64,000 nt of DNA. Origin: Clostridium aminobutyricum. Lineage in GTDB: Bacteria; Bacillota; Clostridia; Peptostreptococcales; Anaerovoracaceae. The position numbers and the translations under genes are program-made. This document shows positions 8,840-17,204 of the stretch, piece after piece. Location: NCBI RefSeq assembly GCF_017255415.1, contig NZ_JAFJZZ010000001.1, forward strand, positions 682,001-746,000, read 5' to 3'. The stretch's first letter is position 1; the number at the start of each line of letters is the position of its first letter. Below the pieces are notes generated by a model that was not told the origin of the DNA, searched no databases, and saw only the letters and a program-made list of their open reading frames with translations.

Positions 8840-9954
8840 ATCAGGGAAAGAAAACCCTTCGAAAAGGATATACCACAGGAACTTGTGCGGCCGCCGCGGC
8901 GAAAGCTTCGGCATCCCTTCACTTTGATGAACTACTGACACAAGTAAACATACAAACGCCCAACGCTACAAAACTGACTCTTGATATATTGGATTGTGTA
9001 AAAACGCAAGGAAAAACAAGCTGTGCGGTCAAAAAGGACAGCGGGGATGATCCGGATATTACAAATGGAATCTTGGTCTATGCGGAGGTGGAGCTGGACT
9101 CATCGCAGTCTCAGGAGATTGAGATTTTGGGAGGAAAAGGAATTGGCAGAGTAACGTTATCCGGACTGGCTTGCGAGGTAGGACAGCCAGCCATCAATCC
9201 AACGCCTAGAAAAATGATTCAACAAGCAGTCAGAGAAGTGCTCGATTATTACGATTATGAAGGCGGAGCGAAAGTAACCATTTCTATTCCCGAAGGAGAG
9301 GAACTGGCAAAACGCACGTATAATCCACGATTGGGGATTGAAGGAGGCTTGTCTGTTTTAGGAACAAGCGGTATAGTGGAACCGATGAGTGAGCGAGCCT
9401 TAGTGGATACCATTAAAGTAGAAATGGACGTCCGGAAGGCAGCCGGTGCCGAATATCTTGTCATCACGCCGGGGAATTACGGTGAAACTTTTTTAAAGCA
9501 GCAACTGACAGATCAAGAAATTTATTCCGTGAAATGCAGCAATTTTATCGGTGAAAGCCTTGACTATGCGCAGGAAAAGGAGTTTAAGGGAATTCTTTTT
9601 GTTGGACATATCGGCAAATTAGTAAAGGTTGCCGGCGGCATCATGAATACCCACTCGAAATATGCCGACAGCAGAATGGAAGTGTTAGCTGCTCATGCGG
9701 CCTTATGCGGCGGGGATCAAGTTTTAATCAAGCAAATCATGAATTCGATAACCACCGATCAAGCGTATGAATTGCTCCTGGAGAAGGGGCAGAATTTTTT
9801 AGAGGCAGTGATGAAATCTTTGTTAGATAAAATAGACTATCATTTAGAAAACAGAATACATCACACGATGCACATAGGTGCTATTATGTTTTCCAATAAA
9901 TATGGGTTATTGGGAAAGACAAAAAATGCAGATGAGATTTTAAACAAGCTGTAA
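8812..9954 (+). CDS. cbiD: Cobalt-precorrin-5B (C1)-methyltransferase CbiD
   Basis: Methylates C1 of cobalt-precorrin-5B in the anaerobic pathway. CbiD is unrelated in fold to the tetrapyrrole methylases and is diagnostic of the oxygen-independent route. At 380 residues it carries the N-terminal signature KGYTTGTCAAAAAKA (about 18-32), the KDSGDDPDITNG stretch and the GLSVLGTSGIVEPMSE segment (about 180). It overlaps the end of cbiA and is followed by a 63-bp gap before cbiF that contains a TATAAT at 9976-9981 without a good -35 box. Confidence 0.94.
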   Translation: MQNEKDGRINQGKKTLRKGYTTGTCAAAAAKASASLHFDELLTQVNIQTPNATKLTLDILDCVKTQGKTSCAVKKDSGDDPDITNGILVYAEVELDSSQSQEIEILGGKGIGRVTLSGLACEVGQPAINPTPRKMIQQAVREVLDYYDYEGGAKVTISIPEGEELAKRTYNPRLGIEGGLSVLGTSGIVEPMSERALVDTIKVEMDVRKAAGAEYLVITPGNYGETFLKQQLTDQEIYSVKCSNFIGESLDYAQEKEFKGILFVGHIGKLVKVAGGIMNTHSKYADSRMEVLAAHAALCGGDQVLIKQIMNSITTDQAYELLLEKGQNFLEAVMKSLLDKIDYHLENRIHHTMHIGAIMFSNKYGLLGKTKNADEILNKL

Positions 9955-10017
9955 TAATGCTGTGGTAACAAATTTTATAATTGAAAGCAATAAAAACAAT
10001 AATGGGAGAGAAAAAAT

Positions 10018-10776
10018 ATGATAAATTTTGTCGGAGCAGGACCGGGAGCAACTGATTTGATTACGGTAAGAGGTCAGAAATTAGTAACAGAGGCAGATGT
10101 GGTTATTTACGCAGGTTCTTTAGTCAATCCTGAATTATTAACATTGACAAAAGAAGATTGTGACATATACAACAGTGCCAATATGACGTTGGAAGAAGTC
10201 ATTGCGGTAATGGAGAAAGCGGAAGCAGAAGAAAAAATGACCGTGCGGTTACATACGGGAGACCCTAGTTTGTATGGAGCAATAAGAGAACAAATAGACC
10301 TCTTAGAAGCGAAAGAAATTCCCTTTAAAGTAACACCGGGAGTCAGCTCGTTTTGCGGTGTTGCAGCAGCACTGAATGCAGAGTATACACTTCCCGATGT
10401 GTCCCAGACGGTCATCATCACACGAATGGAAGGCCGGACTCCTGTACCGGACAAAGAAGAAATGTCTTTGTTAGCATCGCACCAAGCGACGATGGCCATC
10501 TTTTTAAGCACAGGTCTATTGGATTCTCTGAAATCCCGATTGCTTGTCGGCGGCTATTCGGAAGAAACGCCGGCAGCTATCGTCTATAAAGCAACTTGGC
10601 CGGAAGAAAAGGTTTTTCGATGTACGGTAGGAACGTTGCCTGAAACGGCAAAAAATAATAACATTACAAAGACTGCTATGATTGTGGTCGGCGGCTTCCT
10701 TGGAAATAATTATGAACGGTCGAAATTGTATGATCCGACTTTCACCCATGAATTCAGGGAGGCATCGAAAAAATAA
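10018..10776 (+). CDS. cbiF: Cobalt-precorrin-4 C11-methyltransferase CbiF
   Basis: A SAM-dependent tetrapyrrole methylase of 252 residues that methylates C11 of cobalt-precorrin-4. It starts with the class signature VGAGPGATDLITVRG (about 5-19) and continues with ADVVIYAGSLVNPELL, which is characteristic of CbiF/CobM, then RLHTGDPSLYGAI and TPGVSSFCGVAAAL. GGGAGAG at about 10003-10009 is a good ribosome binding site. Its stop codon overlaps the cbiH start by one base (TAATG), which implies coupled translation. Confidence 0.94.
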   Translation: MINFVGAGPGATDLITVRGQKLVTEADVVIYAGSLVNPELLTLTKEDCDIYNSANMTLEEVIAVMEKAEAEEKMTVRLHTGDPSLYGAIREQIDLLEAKEIPFKVTPGVSSFCGVAAALNAEYTLPDVSQTVIITRMEGRTPVPDKEEMSLLASHQATMAIFLSTGLLDSLKSRLLVGGYSEETPAAIVYKATWPEEKVFRCTVGTLPETAKNNNITKTAMIVVGGFLGNNYERSKLYDPTFTHEFREASKK

Positions 10777-11531
10777 TGAAAAAAATATTTGTAGTAGGAT
10801 TAGGACCGGGCGAATTGAATCAAGCAACCGGACGAGCTCTGGAAGCATTGGAAAACAGTGATATCATCGTAGGATATACGGTGTATATTGATTTGATAAA
10901 GGAACACTTCCAGCATAAAAAGCTCCTGTCAACGGCCATGAAAAAAGAAGCTGAACGCTGTATGTTAGCAGTGAAGGAAGCACAAGAAGGGCAAGTTGTA
11001 TCCATGATCTGCAGCGGAGATGCAGGTGTTTATGGAATGGCAGGACTGATGTTCGAGGTAGCAGAAGCGGAAGGGTTATTGGATGAATTGGACATCGAGA
11101 TTATCCCGGGTATTACCGCAGCGTGCAGCGGAGCCGCTGTTTTAGGCGCACCTCTTATGCACGACTTTGCCGTCATCAGTTTAAGCGATTTGTTAACCCC
11201 TTGGGAGCTTATTGAGAAACGATTGGAAGCAGCAGCATTTGCGGACTTTTCTATTTGTATATACAATCCGTCCAGTATCAAACGGCATGATTATTTGCAA
11301 AAGGCGTGTGATATTTTGTTGAAACACCGTTCCCCTGACAATGTAGCAGGTTTCGTTCAGAACATCGGAAGAGAGGGAGAACAAGGCATTGTGATGGATT
11401 TACAAACCTTAAGAAATACAAAGGTGGATATGTTTACAACGGTATTTATCGGAACCTCACAGACGAAAAATATCAATGGAAAAATGATCACGCCCAGAGG
11501 ATATCACTTAAGCGGAGGAAGCAATGAATAA
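10776..11531 (+). CDS. cbiH: Cobalt-precorrin-3 C17-methyltransferase CbiH
   Basis: Methylates C17 and drives ring contraction, the step that makes the corrin skeleton. At 251 residues it has the tetrapyrrole methylase start VVGLGPGELNQATGRA, then IIVGYTVYIDLI, which is typical of CbiH/CobJ, the CSGDAGVYGMAGLM loop and the PGITAACSGAAVLGAPLMHD loop. It overlaps cbiF by one base and cbiB by eight bases. No fused CbiG or ferredoxin domain is present, unlike some CbiH homologues. Confidence 0.93.
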   Translation: MKKIFVVGLGPGELNQATGRALEALENSDIIVGYTVYIDLIKEHFQHKKLLSTAMKKEAERCMLAVKEAQEGQVVSMICSGDAGVYGMAGLMFEVAEAEGLLDELDIEIIPGITAACSGAAVLGAPLMHDFAVISLSDLLTPWELIEKRLEAAAFADFSICIYNPSSIKRHDYLQKACDILLKHRSPDNVAGFVQNIGREGEQGIVMDLQTLRNTKVDMFTTVFIGTSQTKNINGKMITPRGYHLSGGSNE

Positions 11532-12501
11532 TGTTGCCCTTTACCTGCTGCCGCTATTCATCGGATTTCTTCTGGATCTGGCGATCGGTGATCCGCATTG
11601 GTTTCCCCATCCGATTCGTCTCATCGGTTGGCTTATTGCACGATGCGAAACGGTTTGCCGGACTGTCTTTCCTAAGACAAAAAAAGGAGAGTATGCCGGA
11701 GGAATCTGTTTAACTGTTTTTGTTCTGTGTGTCTGCTTTGCAGTTCCTTCTTTTATTTTGTGGCTTGCTTATCAAATTCATTTTGTACTTGCAATCGTCA
11801 TTGAAACGATTATGTGCTATCAGATATTGGCGGTGAAAGCACTGGAAACGGAAAGCATGAAAGTGTTCCGTGAGTTAGACAGAGGCGATCTTGAAGCGGC
11901 GAAGCAGAAAGTTTCCATGATTGTGGGAAGAGATACGGAGAACCTGACGGAAGAAGGAATCATTAAAGCTGCGGTTGAAACAGTTGCGGAAAACACATCA
12001 GATGGTACGGTAGCCCCGATGCTGTTTATGGCGATTGGTGGGGCGCCGCTTGGATTTTTATATAAAGCGGTCAATACCATGGATTCCATGATTGGATATC
12101 GAAACGACAGATATCTCTATTTCGGACGATTTGCGGCGAGATTGGACGATGCATTTAATTTTATTCCTGCGAGGCTGGCTGCTGTATTGATGATTGGTGC
12201 TGCTTTTCTTCTTCGACTGGATGCTAAAAACGCGGTTCGAATTTTTAGTAGAGATCGATTTAATCACGCCAGCCCGAACAGTGCACAGACGGAATCTGTC
12301 TGTGCGGGGGCATTGGATGTGCAATTAGCAGGAGATGCATGCTATTTCGGAAAGCTGTACCCGAAAAAGACGATAGGGGACGATATACGGCCTATCATCA
12401 AACAGGATATTATCTTAGCAAATAGGCTCCTTTATGGGACAGCCTGGTTGACTTTATTACTTTGTTTATTAGGAATGGGATTGGTGCGATGGCTGATTTA
12501 A
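11524..12501 (+). CDS. cbiB: Adenosylcobinamide-phosphate synthase CbiB
   Basis: A membrane enzyme that joins adenosylcobyric acid with aminopropanol phosphate. At 325 residues it has several hydrophobic segments, including one at the N-terminus (LYLLPLFIGFLLDLAIGDP) and one at the C-terminus (WLTLLLCLLGMGLVRWLI). Family motifs include DPHWFPHPIRLIG (about 22-34), VAENTSDGTVAPM and LGFLYKAVNTMDSMIGY. GGAGGA ahead of ATG 11524 supports the start. Its last codons overlap cobD, whose product supplies the aminopropanol phosphate, so the two successive steps are translationally linked. Confidence 0.94.
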   Translation: MNNVALYLLPLFIGFLLDLAIGDPHWFPHPIRLIGWLIARCETVCRTVFPKTKKGEYAGGICLTVFVLCVCFAVPSFILWLAYQIHFVLAIVIETIMCYQILAVKALETESMKVFRELDRGDLEAAKQKVSMIVGRDTENLTEEGIIKAAVETVAENTSDGTVAPMLFMAIGGAPLGFLYKAVNTMDSMIGYRNDRYLYFGRFAARLDDAFNFIPARLAAVLMIGAAFLLRLDAKNAVRIFSRDRFNHASPNSAQTESVCAGALDVQLAGDACYFGKLYPKKTIGDDIRPIIKQDIILANRLLYGTAWLTLLLCLLGMGLVRWLI

Positions 12502-13574
12502 TACATGGTGGAGATATCTATAGTGCGAAAGAAAAAGGCATTCAGCATATACTGGATTTTTCAGCGAATATTAACCCGATGGGACTGCCGGAACGAGTGA
12601 AACAGGCCATTATAGATGGTTTGAATGATTGTGTCAATTACCCGGACCCTCTTTCCCGTGAATTGACAGAAGCGATTGCTGAATTTGAACAAATTCCAAA
12701 AGAGTTTATCCTTTGCGGAAACGGCGCGGCGGATATCATATTTCGAATGACCCTTGCATGTAAACCAAAAAAAGCATTGCTGTTAGCGCCTACTTTTGCG
12801 GAATATGAAGTTGCTTTAAAAAGCGTTGGCTGTGATGTACAGCATTATTTTCTGGAAGAGACAGAGGGGTTTCTATTAAACGAACGGTTTTTAGAGAGCT
12901 TACATGCAGACTTCGATATGATTTTTTTATGTAATCCCAACAATCCTACAGGACAATTGATTGAAAAAAAATTATTGGATGAGATTGCAAAGCAATGTGC
13001 AGAAAAGAAAATATGGTTGGTGGTCGATGAGTGCTTCCTAGATTTTGTCTTAGAAGGGGAGCAGTATTCCATGAAACCAGCTATGAAAACGAATGACTAT
13101 TTGCTGATTCTAAAGGCGTTCACGAAAATTTTTGCGATGCCGGGACTCCGGCTTGGTTACGGAATGACCGGCAATCTGAACCTATTGGATAAACTGACTG
13201 ATGTGGGACAACCGTGGTCGGTTTCCGTACCAGCACAATTAGCAGGTATTCAGGCATTAAAAGAAAAAGATTATTTAGAAGAATCGTTCAAGATTCTAGC
13301 ACAGGAAAAAAAATATCTAGTATCAAAACTCAGTAAGTTAAAAATAAAATTCTATCATCCGGCAGCCAATTATATATTTTTAAACTTTAAAATGGCGGAA
13401 AAGCCATTCGATCATGCCAGTTTTAAAGAAAGTTTACTAAAACAAGGGATTCTTATACGGGACTGCAGCAATTATATCGGACTGGACGAAGGATTTTACC
13501 GAATTGCTGTGAAATCTCATCAAGACAATGAAAGACTGATCCAGGTTTTACATTCCATAAAATTGGGTGTTTAA
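12489..13574 (+). CDS. cobD: L-threonine-O-3-phosphate decarboxylase CobD
   Basis: A PLP enzyme of aminotransferase fold I that makes (R)-1-amino-2-propanol O-2-phosphate for the nucleotide loop. At 361 residues, the opening HGGDIYSAKEKG followed by DFSANINPMG is specific to CobD/CobC rather than HisC. The PLP lysine is in LKAFTKIFAMPGLRLGYG, and NPNNPTG and VVDECFLDF are also present. I placed the start at ATG 12489, with GGGA eight bases upstream. An upstream ATG at 12462 would add nine residues lying wholly within cbiB. The context next to cbiB supports the function. Confidence 0.9.
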   Translation: MADLIHGGDIYSAKEKGIQHILDFSANINPMGLPERVKQAIIDGLNDCVNYPDPLSRELTEAIAEFEQIPKEFILCGNGAADIIFRMTLACKPKKALLLAPTFAEYEVALKSVGCDVQHYFLEETEGFLLNERFLESLHADFDMIFLCNPNNPTGQLIEKKLLDEIAKQCAEKKIWLVVDECFLDFVLEGEQYSMKPAMKTNDYLLILKAFTKIFAMPGLRLGYGMTGNLNLLDKLTDVGQPWSVSVPAQLAGIQALKEKDYLEESFKILAQEKKYLVSKLSKLKIKFYHPAANYIFLNFKMAEKPFDHASFKESLLKQGILIRDCSNYIGLDEGFYRIAVKSHQDNERLIQVLHSIKLGV

Positions 13575-13607
13575 CATGAGAGTCTTTAATACAACGGAGG
13601 AATGGTT

Positions 13608-15146
13608 ATGGCAAAAGCTATTATGGTTCAGGGAACCATGTCAAACGCAGGAAAGAGTTTACTTGTTGCAGGATTATGTAGATTGTTCAAGCAAGATGGA
13701 TATCGCGTTGCGCCTTTTAAATCTCAGAATATGGCATTAAATTCCTTTATTACGAGGGAAGGTTTGGAAATGGGAAGGGCACAGGTCGTGCAAGCAGAGG
13801 CTGCCGGAATCGAACCTTCGGTTTTGATGAATCCGATTTTGCTGAAACCTACCAATGACATGGCTTCACAAGTCATTGTAAACGGAGAAGTGTATCGTAA
13901 TATGAATGCCAAAGAATACTATCAGCATAAAAGAGAAATGGTTCCTGAGATAAAAAAAGCGTATGATACCCTTGCTTCTCAGTACGATATTATCGTTTTG
14001 GAAGGCGCGGGAAGCCCGGCAGAGATCAATTTACGAGACAATGATATCGTCAATATGTTCATGGCAAAGCTTGCGCAAGCGCCTGTATTATTAGCCGGAG
14101 ATATCGACAGAGGCGGCGTGTTCGCTTCCTTAGTAGGGACGATGATGCTGTTTACCGAGGAAGAAAGAGCGATGGTAAAAGGTACCATCATCAATAAGTT
14201 CAGAGGGGATAAAACCATTCTTCAGCCCGGGCTGGATCTTTTGGAAGAGATGATACAGGTACCCACAGTAGGCGTGGTGCCTTATCTGCATGTAGATATC
14301 GATGATGAAGACAGTTTGACGGACCGATTTAAACGAAAGTCGGAAATCGGTTTGATTGATATCGCTGTCATTCGTTTGCCAAGAATCTCCAATTTTACGG
14401 ATTTCAACGTTTTTGAATATGCTCAATCTGTTACGCTTCGTTATGTGGACTCTGCATCGGAGCTGGGAAATCCTGATTTAATTATCATACCGGGGACAAA
14501 AAATACGATGGAAGACCTTCTGTGGATGAGGCAATGCGGATTAGAAGCAGCTGTTATCAAACATGCTGCCTCCGGGAAACCGTTGTTTGGCATTTGCGGA
14601 GGGTTTCAGATGTTAGGTCAGGAACTGTCGGACCCTTATCATGTAGAACATGGCGGCTCGATGAAAGGTCTAGGCTTGCTCCCGGCAAAAACAGTATTTG
14701 AAAAAGAAAAAACAAGAACAAGAGTAAAAGGTCATTTTAGTACAAACGGTCAAGGATATTTTGCCGGATTGGATGGGGTGTCTCTGGAAGGCTATGAAAT
14801 TCACATGGGTCAGACGATTCTTCTGGAAAGTTCGGATTCATCTGAAGTCAATCCGTTGACGGGGTTATCAGAGCTTATCCAAGAAGATGGCGGTGAAGAA
14901 CCCGCAGGCATGTTTCGGGATAATGTGTACGGTTCTTATGTACATGGTATTTTTGACAGTGAAGATGTGGTTAAAACCATCGTAGCCATTTTACTCCGAA
15001 AAAAGGGCCTGGATGAATCGAGTATTGCCGGACTGGATGTGAAAGCTTATAAGGAAAGGCAGTATGACCTTTTAGCAGAAGGACTTCGAAACAGTATGGA
15101 TATGGAAGCTGTTTACAGAATTTTAAATGACGGCATCAACAAATAG
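13608..15146 (+). CDS. cobQ: Cobyric acid synthase CobQ/CbiP
   Basis: Amidates the b, d, e and g side chains of adenosylcobyrinic acid a,c-diamide using glutamine and ATP. At 512 residues it has the standard length. The N-terminal part has [12 protein letters not shown] (a divergent P-loop, about 5-16), SQNMALNSF and [18 protein letters not shown]. The C-terminal glutaminase domain has the Cys nucleophile in [11 protein letters not shown] (about 330) and a later His (GSYVHGIFD). ATG 13608 is seven bases from GGAGG and fits better than ATG 13602. It is followed 13 bp later by cbiC. Confidence 0.95.
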   Translation: MAKAIMVQGTMSNAGKSLLVAGLCRLFKQDGYRVAPFKSQNMALNSFITREGLEMGRAQVVQAEAAGIEPSVLMNPILLKPTNDMASQVIVNGEVYRNMNAKEYYQHKREMVPEIKKAYDTLASQYDIIVLEGAGSPAEINLRDNDIVNMFMAKLAQAPVLLAGDIDRGGVFASLVGTMMLFTEEERAMVKGTIINKFRGDKTILQPGLDLLEEMIQVPTVGVVPYLHVDIDDEDSLTDRFKRKSEIGLIDIAVIRLPRISNFTDFNVFEYAQSVTLRYVDSASELGNPDLIIIPGTKNTMEDLLWMRQCGLEAAVIKHAASGKPLFGICGGFQMLGQELSDPYHVEHGGSMKGLGLLPAKTVFEKEKTRTRVKGHFSTNGQGYFAGLDGVSLEGYEIHMGQTILLESSDSSEVNPLTGLSELIQEDGGEEPAGMFRDNVYGSYVHGIFDSEDVVKTIVAILLRKKGLDESSIAGLDVKAYKERQYDLLAEGLRNSMDMEAVYRILNDGINK

Positions 15147-15159
15147 AGAGGAACAATTC

Positions 15160-15801
15160 ATGAAGATAAACTTACAAAATGTATTACCGGAAGATATAGA
15201 AAAAAGAAGCTTTGAAATCCTGTCGGATGAATTGGGGGAACGATTTTTTTCTCCTGAACAGGAACCAATTATAAAAAGAGCGATTCATACGTCGGCCGAT
15301 TTTGATTATGCCGATAATCTAAAATTTTCGGTGGATGCAGTAAAAAAGGCGGCATCAGCCATTCGTAAAGGTGCCTGCATTGTGACGGATACGCAGATGG
15401 CAAAGTCCGGAATCAACAAAAAAATGCTCGAAAAGTATGGCGGTGAAGTGTTTTGTTTTATGTCGGATGAAGAAATCGCTCAAAGGGCAAAAGAAAGAGG
15501 GACAACCCGAGCAACGGCCTGCATGGATAAGGCGGCGGCGTTGAACAGACCGTTGATTTTTGCGATCGGAAATGCACCGACAGCCTTGGTGCGTCTTTAT
15601 GAACTGATGAGTGAAGGAGCGCTGCAGCCTGAACTGATCATTGGCGTGCCCGTTGGGTTTGTCAATGTCGTTGAATCAAAAGAACTGATTATGAGTACGG
15701 ACGTTCCTTACATCGTAGCAGCAGGAAGAAAGGGCGGCAGCAATATAGCGGCGGCTATCTGTAATGCAATTTTATATATGATTCGAGATGAAAAAATTTA
15801 A
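15160..15801 (+). CDS. cbiC: Cobalt-precorrin-8 methylmutase CbiC
   Basis: Moves the C11 methyl group to C12, giving cobyrinic acid. At 213 residues, the family's catalytic His is H43 in AIHTSADFDYADNL, and DTQMAKSGINK and GNAPTALVRLYELM are conserved blocks. GAGAGGAA ahead of ATG 15160 fixes the start; an upstream ATG at 15127 would lie within the cobQ coding end. It is the last gene of the cobalamin block. CbiL, CbiJ, a cobaltochelatase and the CobU/CobS/CobT steps are not in the window and must lie elsewhere if the pathway is complete. Confidence 0.93.
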   Translation: MKINLQNVLPEDIEKRSFEILSDELGERFFSPEQEPIIKRAIHTSADFDYADNLKFSVDAVKKAASAIRKGACIVTDTQMAKSGINKKMLEKYGGEVFCFMSDEEIAQRAKERGTTRATACMDKAAALNRPLIFAIGNAPTALVRLYELMSEGALQPELIIGVPVGFVNVVESKELIMSTDVPYIVAAGRKGGSNIAAAICNAILYMIRDEKI

Positions 15802-15862
15802 CGAGGTAAAACTCGTTGAAATGCACAGAGGCAAGAAAAATTTCTAGAATCGAAATTTTTCT
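15800..15862 (+). other. Two hairpins closing the cobalamin operon
   Basis: Hairpin 1 pairs AACGAG (15800-15805) with CTCGTT (15812-15817) and overlaps the cbiC stop. Hairpin 2 pairs 11 bases perfectly (15834-15844 with 15852-15862) around a 7-base loop. It is A/T-rich with T's in its 3' arm, so it may act as a weak terminator. The remaining 60 bases to the next gene show only a TATAAT too close to the ribosome binding site to be a normal promoter. Confidence 0.45.
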
Positions 15863-15925
15863 ACTTAAGCATTTTAAGGCAAAAATAAATCTGTTGCATA
15901 TACTATCCTATAATGAGGTGGTAAT

Positions 15926-16870
15926 GTGGCAGATTTTAATTTATTTAATAAAATTGCGAATATGAATAAGGAAATGATTCCTGAGCGATTAATGCATGAA
16001 CGGGGCGTTGGCGCATACGGCACTTTTTATTTGTATATGCCGTTTTCTGATTATACCAAAGCAGAATTTTTATGCGATAGGGATAATTTCATCGAAGTGT
16101 TTGTTCGATTTTCTCGGGCTACGGGAAGAAGAGGTTCGGCAGAAACACTGCGCGATGTAAGGGGAATGGCTGTGAAATTTTTCACAAAACAAGGTGTCTA
16201 TGACTTAATAGGTCAAAATATGCCGGTTTATTTTATTAAGGATGCAAGTAAATTCCCTGAATTATATAAAGCCTTACGGCCTAATAACGGCACGTCGTTT
16301 GATAATGATGCATTTTGGACATTTGTTGCAAACAATCCGGAAAGTCTTCATTTAATCATGTGGCTGTATTCCAATAGAGGAACCATCAACAGCTATCGAT
16401 TTATGGAGGCCTATAGTGTTAATACTTATCTATGGGAAAATGAACTAAAAGAATCTTATTATGTACGATATAAATGGAATCCTCTTCAAGGGATTCGAGA
16501 TATTCCTGCAAATGAGGCAGAATTTTTAGCAGGCTATGATCCGGATGCGCTGACAAATGATTTATACTCTGCGATAGAAAACGGAAACTATCCGGAATAT
16601 GAATTGACCGTTCAGCTTGTACCAAAAGGAAAAGAAGCCGATAATAATGAACTTTTCGATGCGACTTTGGTCTGGCCGGAAAGAGCCTGTCCTCAGATAA
16701 AAGTGGGAAAAATTGTATTGAATCGACTTCCTTCTGATTTTCATGACGAGGTGGAGTTGGCTTATTTCAGCCCTTCGAATACAGTGCCGGGTATTTCCCT
16801 TCCAGAAGATGATTTGCTAATGACCATGTGTTTTGCCCATGATGATAGCTGGAGAAACCGCAGGAGGTAA
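15926..16870 (+). CDS. Catalase-fold protein, shortened, with altered haem residues
   Basis: A 314-residue protein aligning with the beta-barrel core of monofunctional haem catalases: RLMHERGVGAYG (catalytic His H24, preceding Arg R21), YTKAEFL, FVRFS, GSAETLRDVRGMAVKF, NNPESLH, IENGNYPEYELTVQ and FSPSNTVPGI. Three positions depart from the family. The distal Asn in D-L-V-G-N-N-T-P is Gln (Q97, LIGQNMP). The proximal signature R-L-F-A-Y-x-D reads MCFAHDD, so the Tyr haem ligand is His (H305) and its partner Arg is Met (M301). The chain ends nine residues later at 314, retaining R312 but lacking the wrapping segment. The start is GTG with AGGTGG five bases upstream. Ordinary catalase activity is doubtful; another haem function or gene decay are both possible. 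Confidence 0.8.
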   Translation: MADFNLFNKIANMNKEMIPERLMHERGVGAYGTFYLYMPFSDYTKAEFLCDRDNFIEVFVRFSRATGRRGSAETLRDVRGMAVKFFTKQGVYDLIGQNMPVYFIKDASKFPELYKALRPNNGTSFDNDAFWTFVANNPESLHLIMWLYSNRGTINSYRFMEAYSVNTYLWENELKESYYVRYKWNPLQGIRDIPANEAEFLAGYDPDALTNDLYSAIENGNYPEYELTVQLVPKGKEADNNELFDATLVWPERACPQIKVGKIVLNRLPSDFHDEVELAYFSPSNTVPGISLPEDDLLMTMCFAHDDSWRNRRR

Positions 16871-16875
16871 TGAAA

Positions 16876-17064
16876 ATGGTATATAAACAGGCGAACGAAA
16901 AATTTTTATCACTTAGCATCAAAGAAAAAGAGGCCTTTATTCGGAATGTTATCGAGAGCTTGATGTTTGTCAATGAAGATACGCAAAAAAAGGTGGTTGA
17001 CTGCTTTAAAAAGGTAAATGAAGAATTGGGAGTATCTATTGAAAAGCAGTTATCCTCCTTTTAA
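16876..17064 (+). CDS. Stand-alone catalase C-terminal helical domain
   Basis: A 62-residue protein resembling the helical C-terminal catalase-related domain (PF06628): KQANEKFLSLSIKEKEAF, then NVIESL, then QKKVVDCFKKVNEELG. In normal catalases this follows the barrel in the same chain after a linker of some 80 residues, which is absent here. A perfect AGGAGG (16862-16867) inside the last codons of the preceding gene is eight bases from ATG 16876, so it should be translated efficiently and coupled to the catalase-like gene. ATG 16870 overlaps the stop but is too close to that site. It probably associates with the preceding product; this is inferred. Confidence 0.65.
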   Translation: MVYKQANEKFLSLSIKEKEAFIRNVIESLMFVNEDTQKKVVDCFKKVNEELGVSIEKQLSSF

Positions 17065-17129
17065 TTAACATTTTCTTTACAGTTAATTAACATGCATTTA
17101 ACAGTTAGACCATAAATTAAGTCTATAAT
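17065..17129 (+). promoter_or_regulatory. PhoP box and phosphate-regulated promoter
   Basis: Four direct repeats of the Bacillus-type Pho box consensus TT(A/T)ACA start at 17065, 17076, 17087 and 17098 with exact 11-bp periodicity: TTAACA, TTTACA, TTAACA, TTAACA. The last repeat sits where a -35 box would be for the TATAAT at 17124-17129, the usual arrangement for a PhoP-activated promoter. It precedes phosphate-transport genes, so phosphate-starvation control is a strong inference. Confidence 0.8.
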
Positions 17130-17204
17130 GAATAATGTAAAATGAATGTAAACTGTAAAATAGCATAAAATTTAATAAATCAAGGATGTAGAAGAGAGGT
17201 AATT

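Noticed and set aside
15905-15925. TATAAT as a promoter for the catalase-like gene
   Set aside because: It overlaps the ribosome binding site, so transcription would begin inside or after the start codon, and no -35 box is at the right distance.
15926-17064. Simple frameshift splitting one ordinary catalase gene
   Set aside because: The segment normally joining the barrel to the C-terminal domain (about 80 residues) is not present in any frame between the two parts, and the second gene has its own well-placed ribosome binding site.
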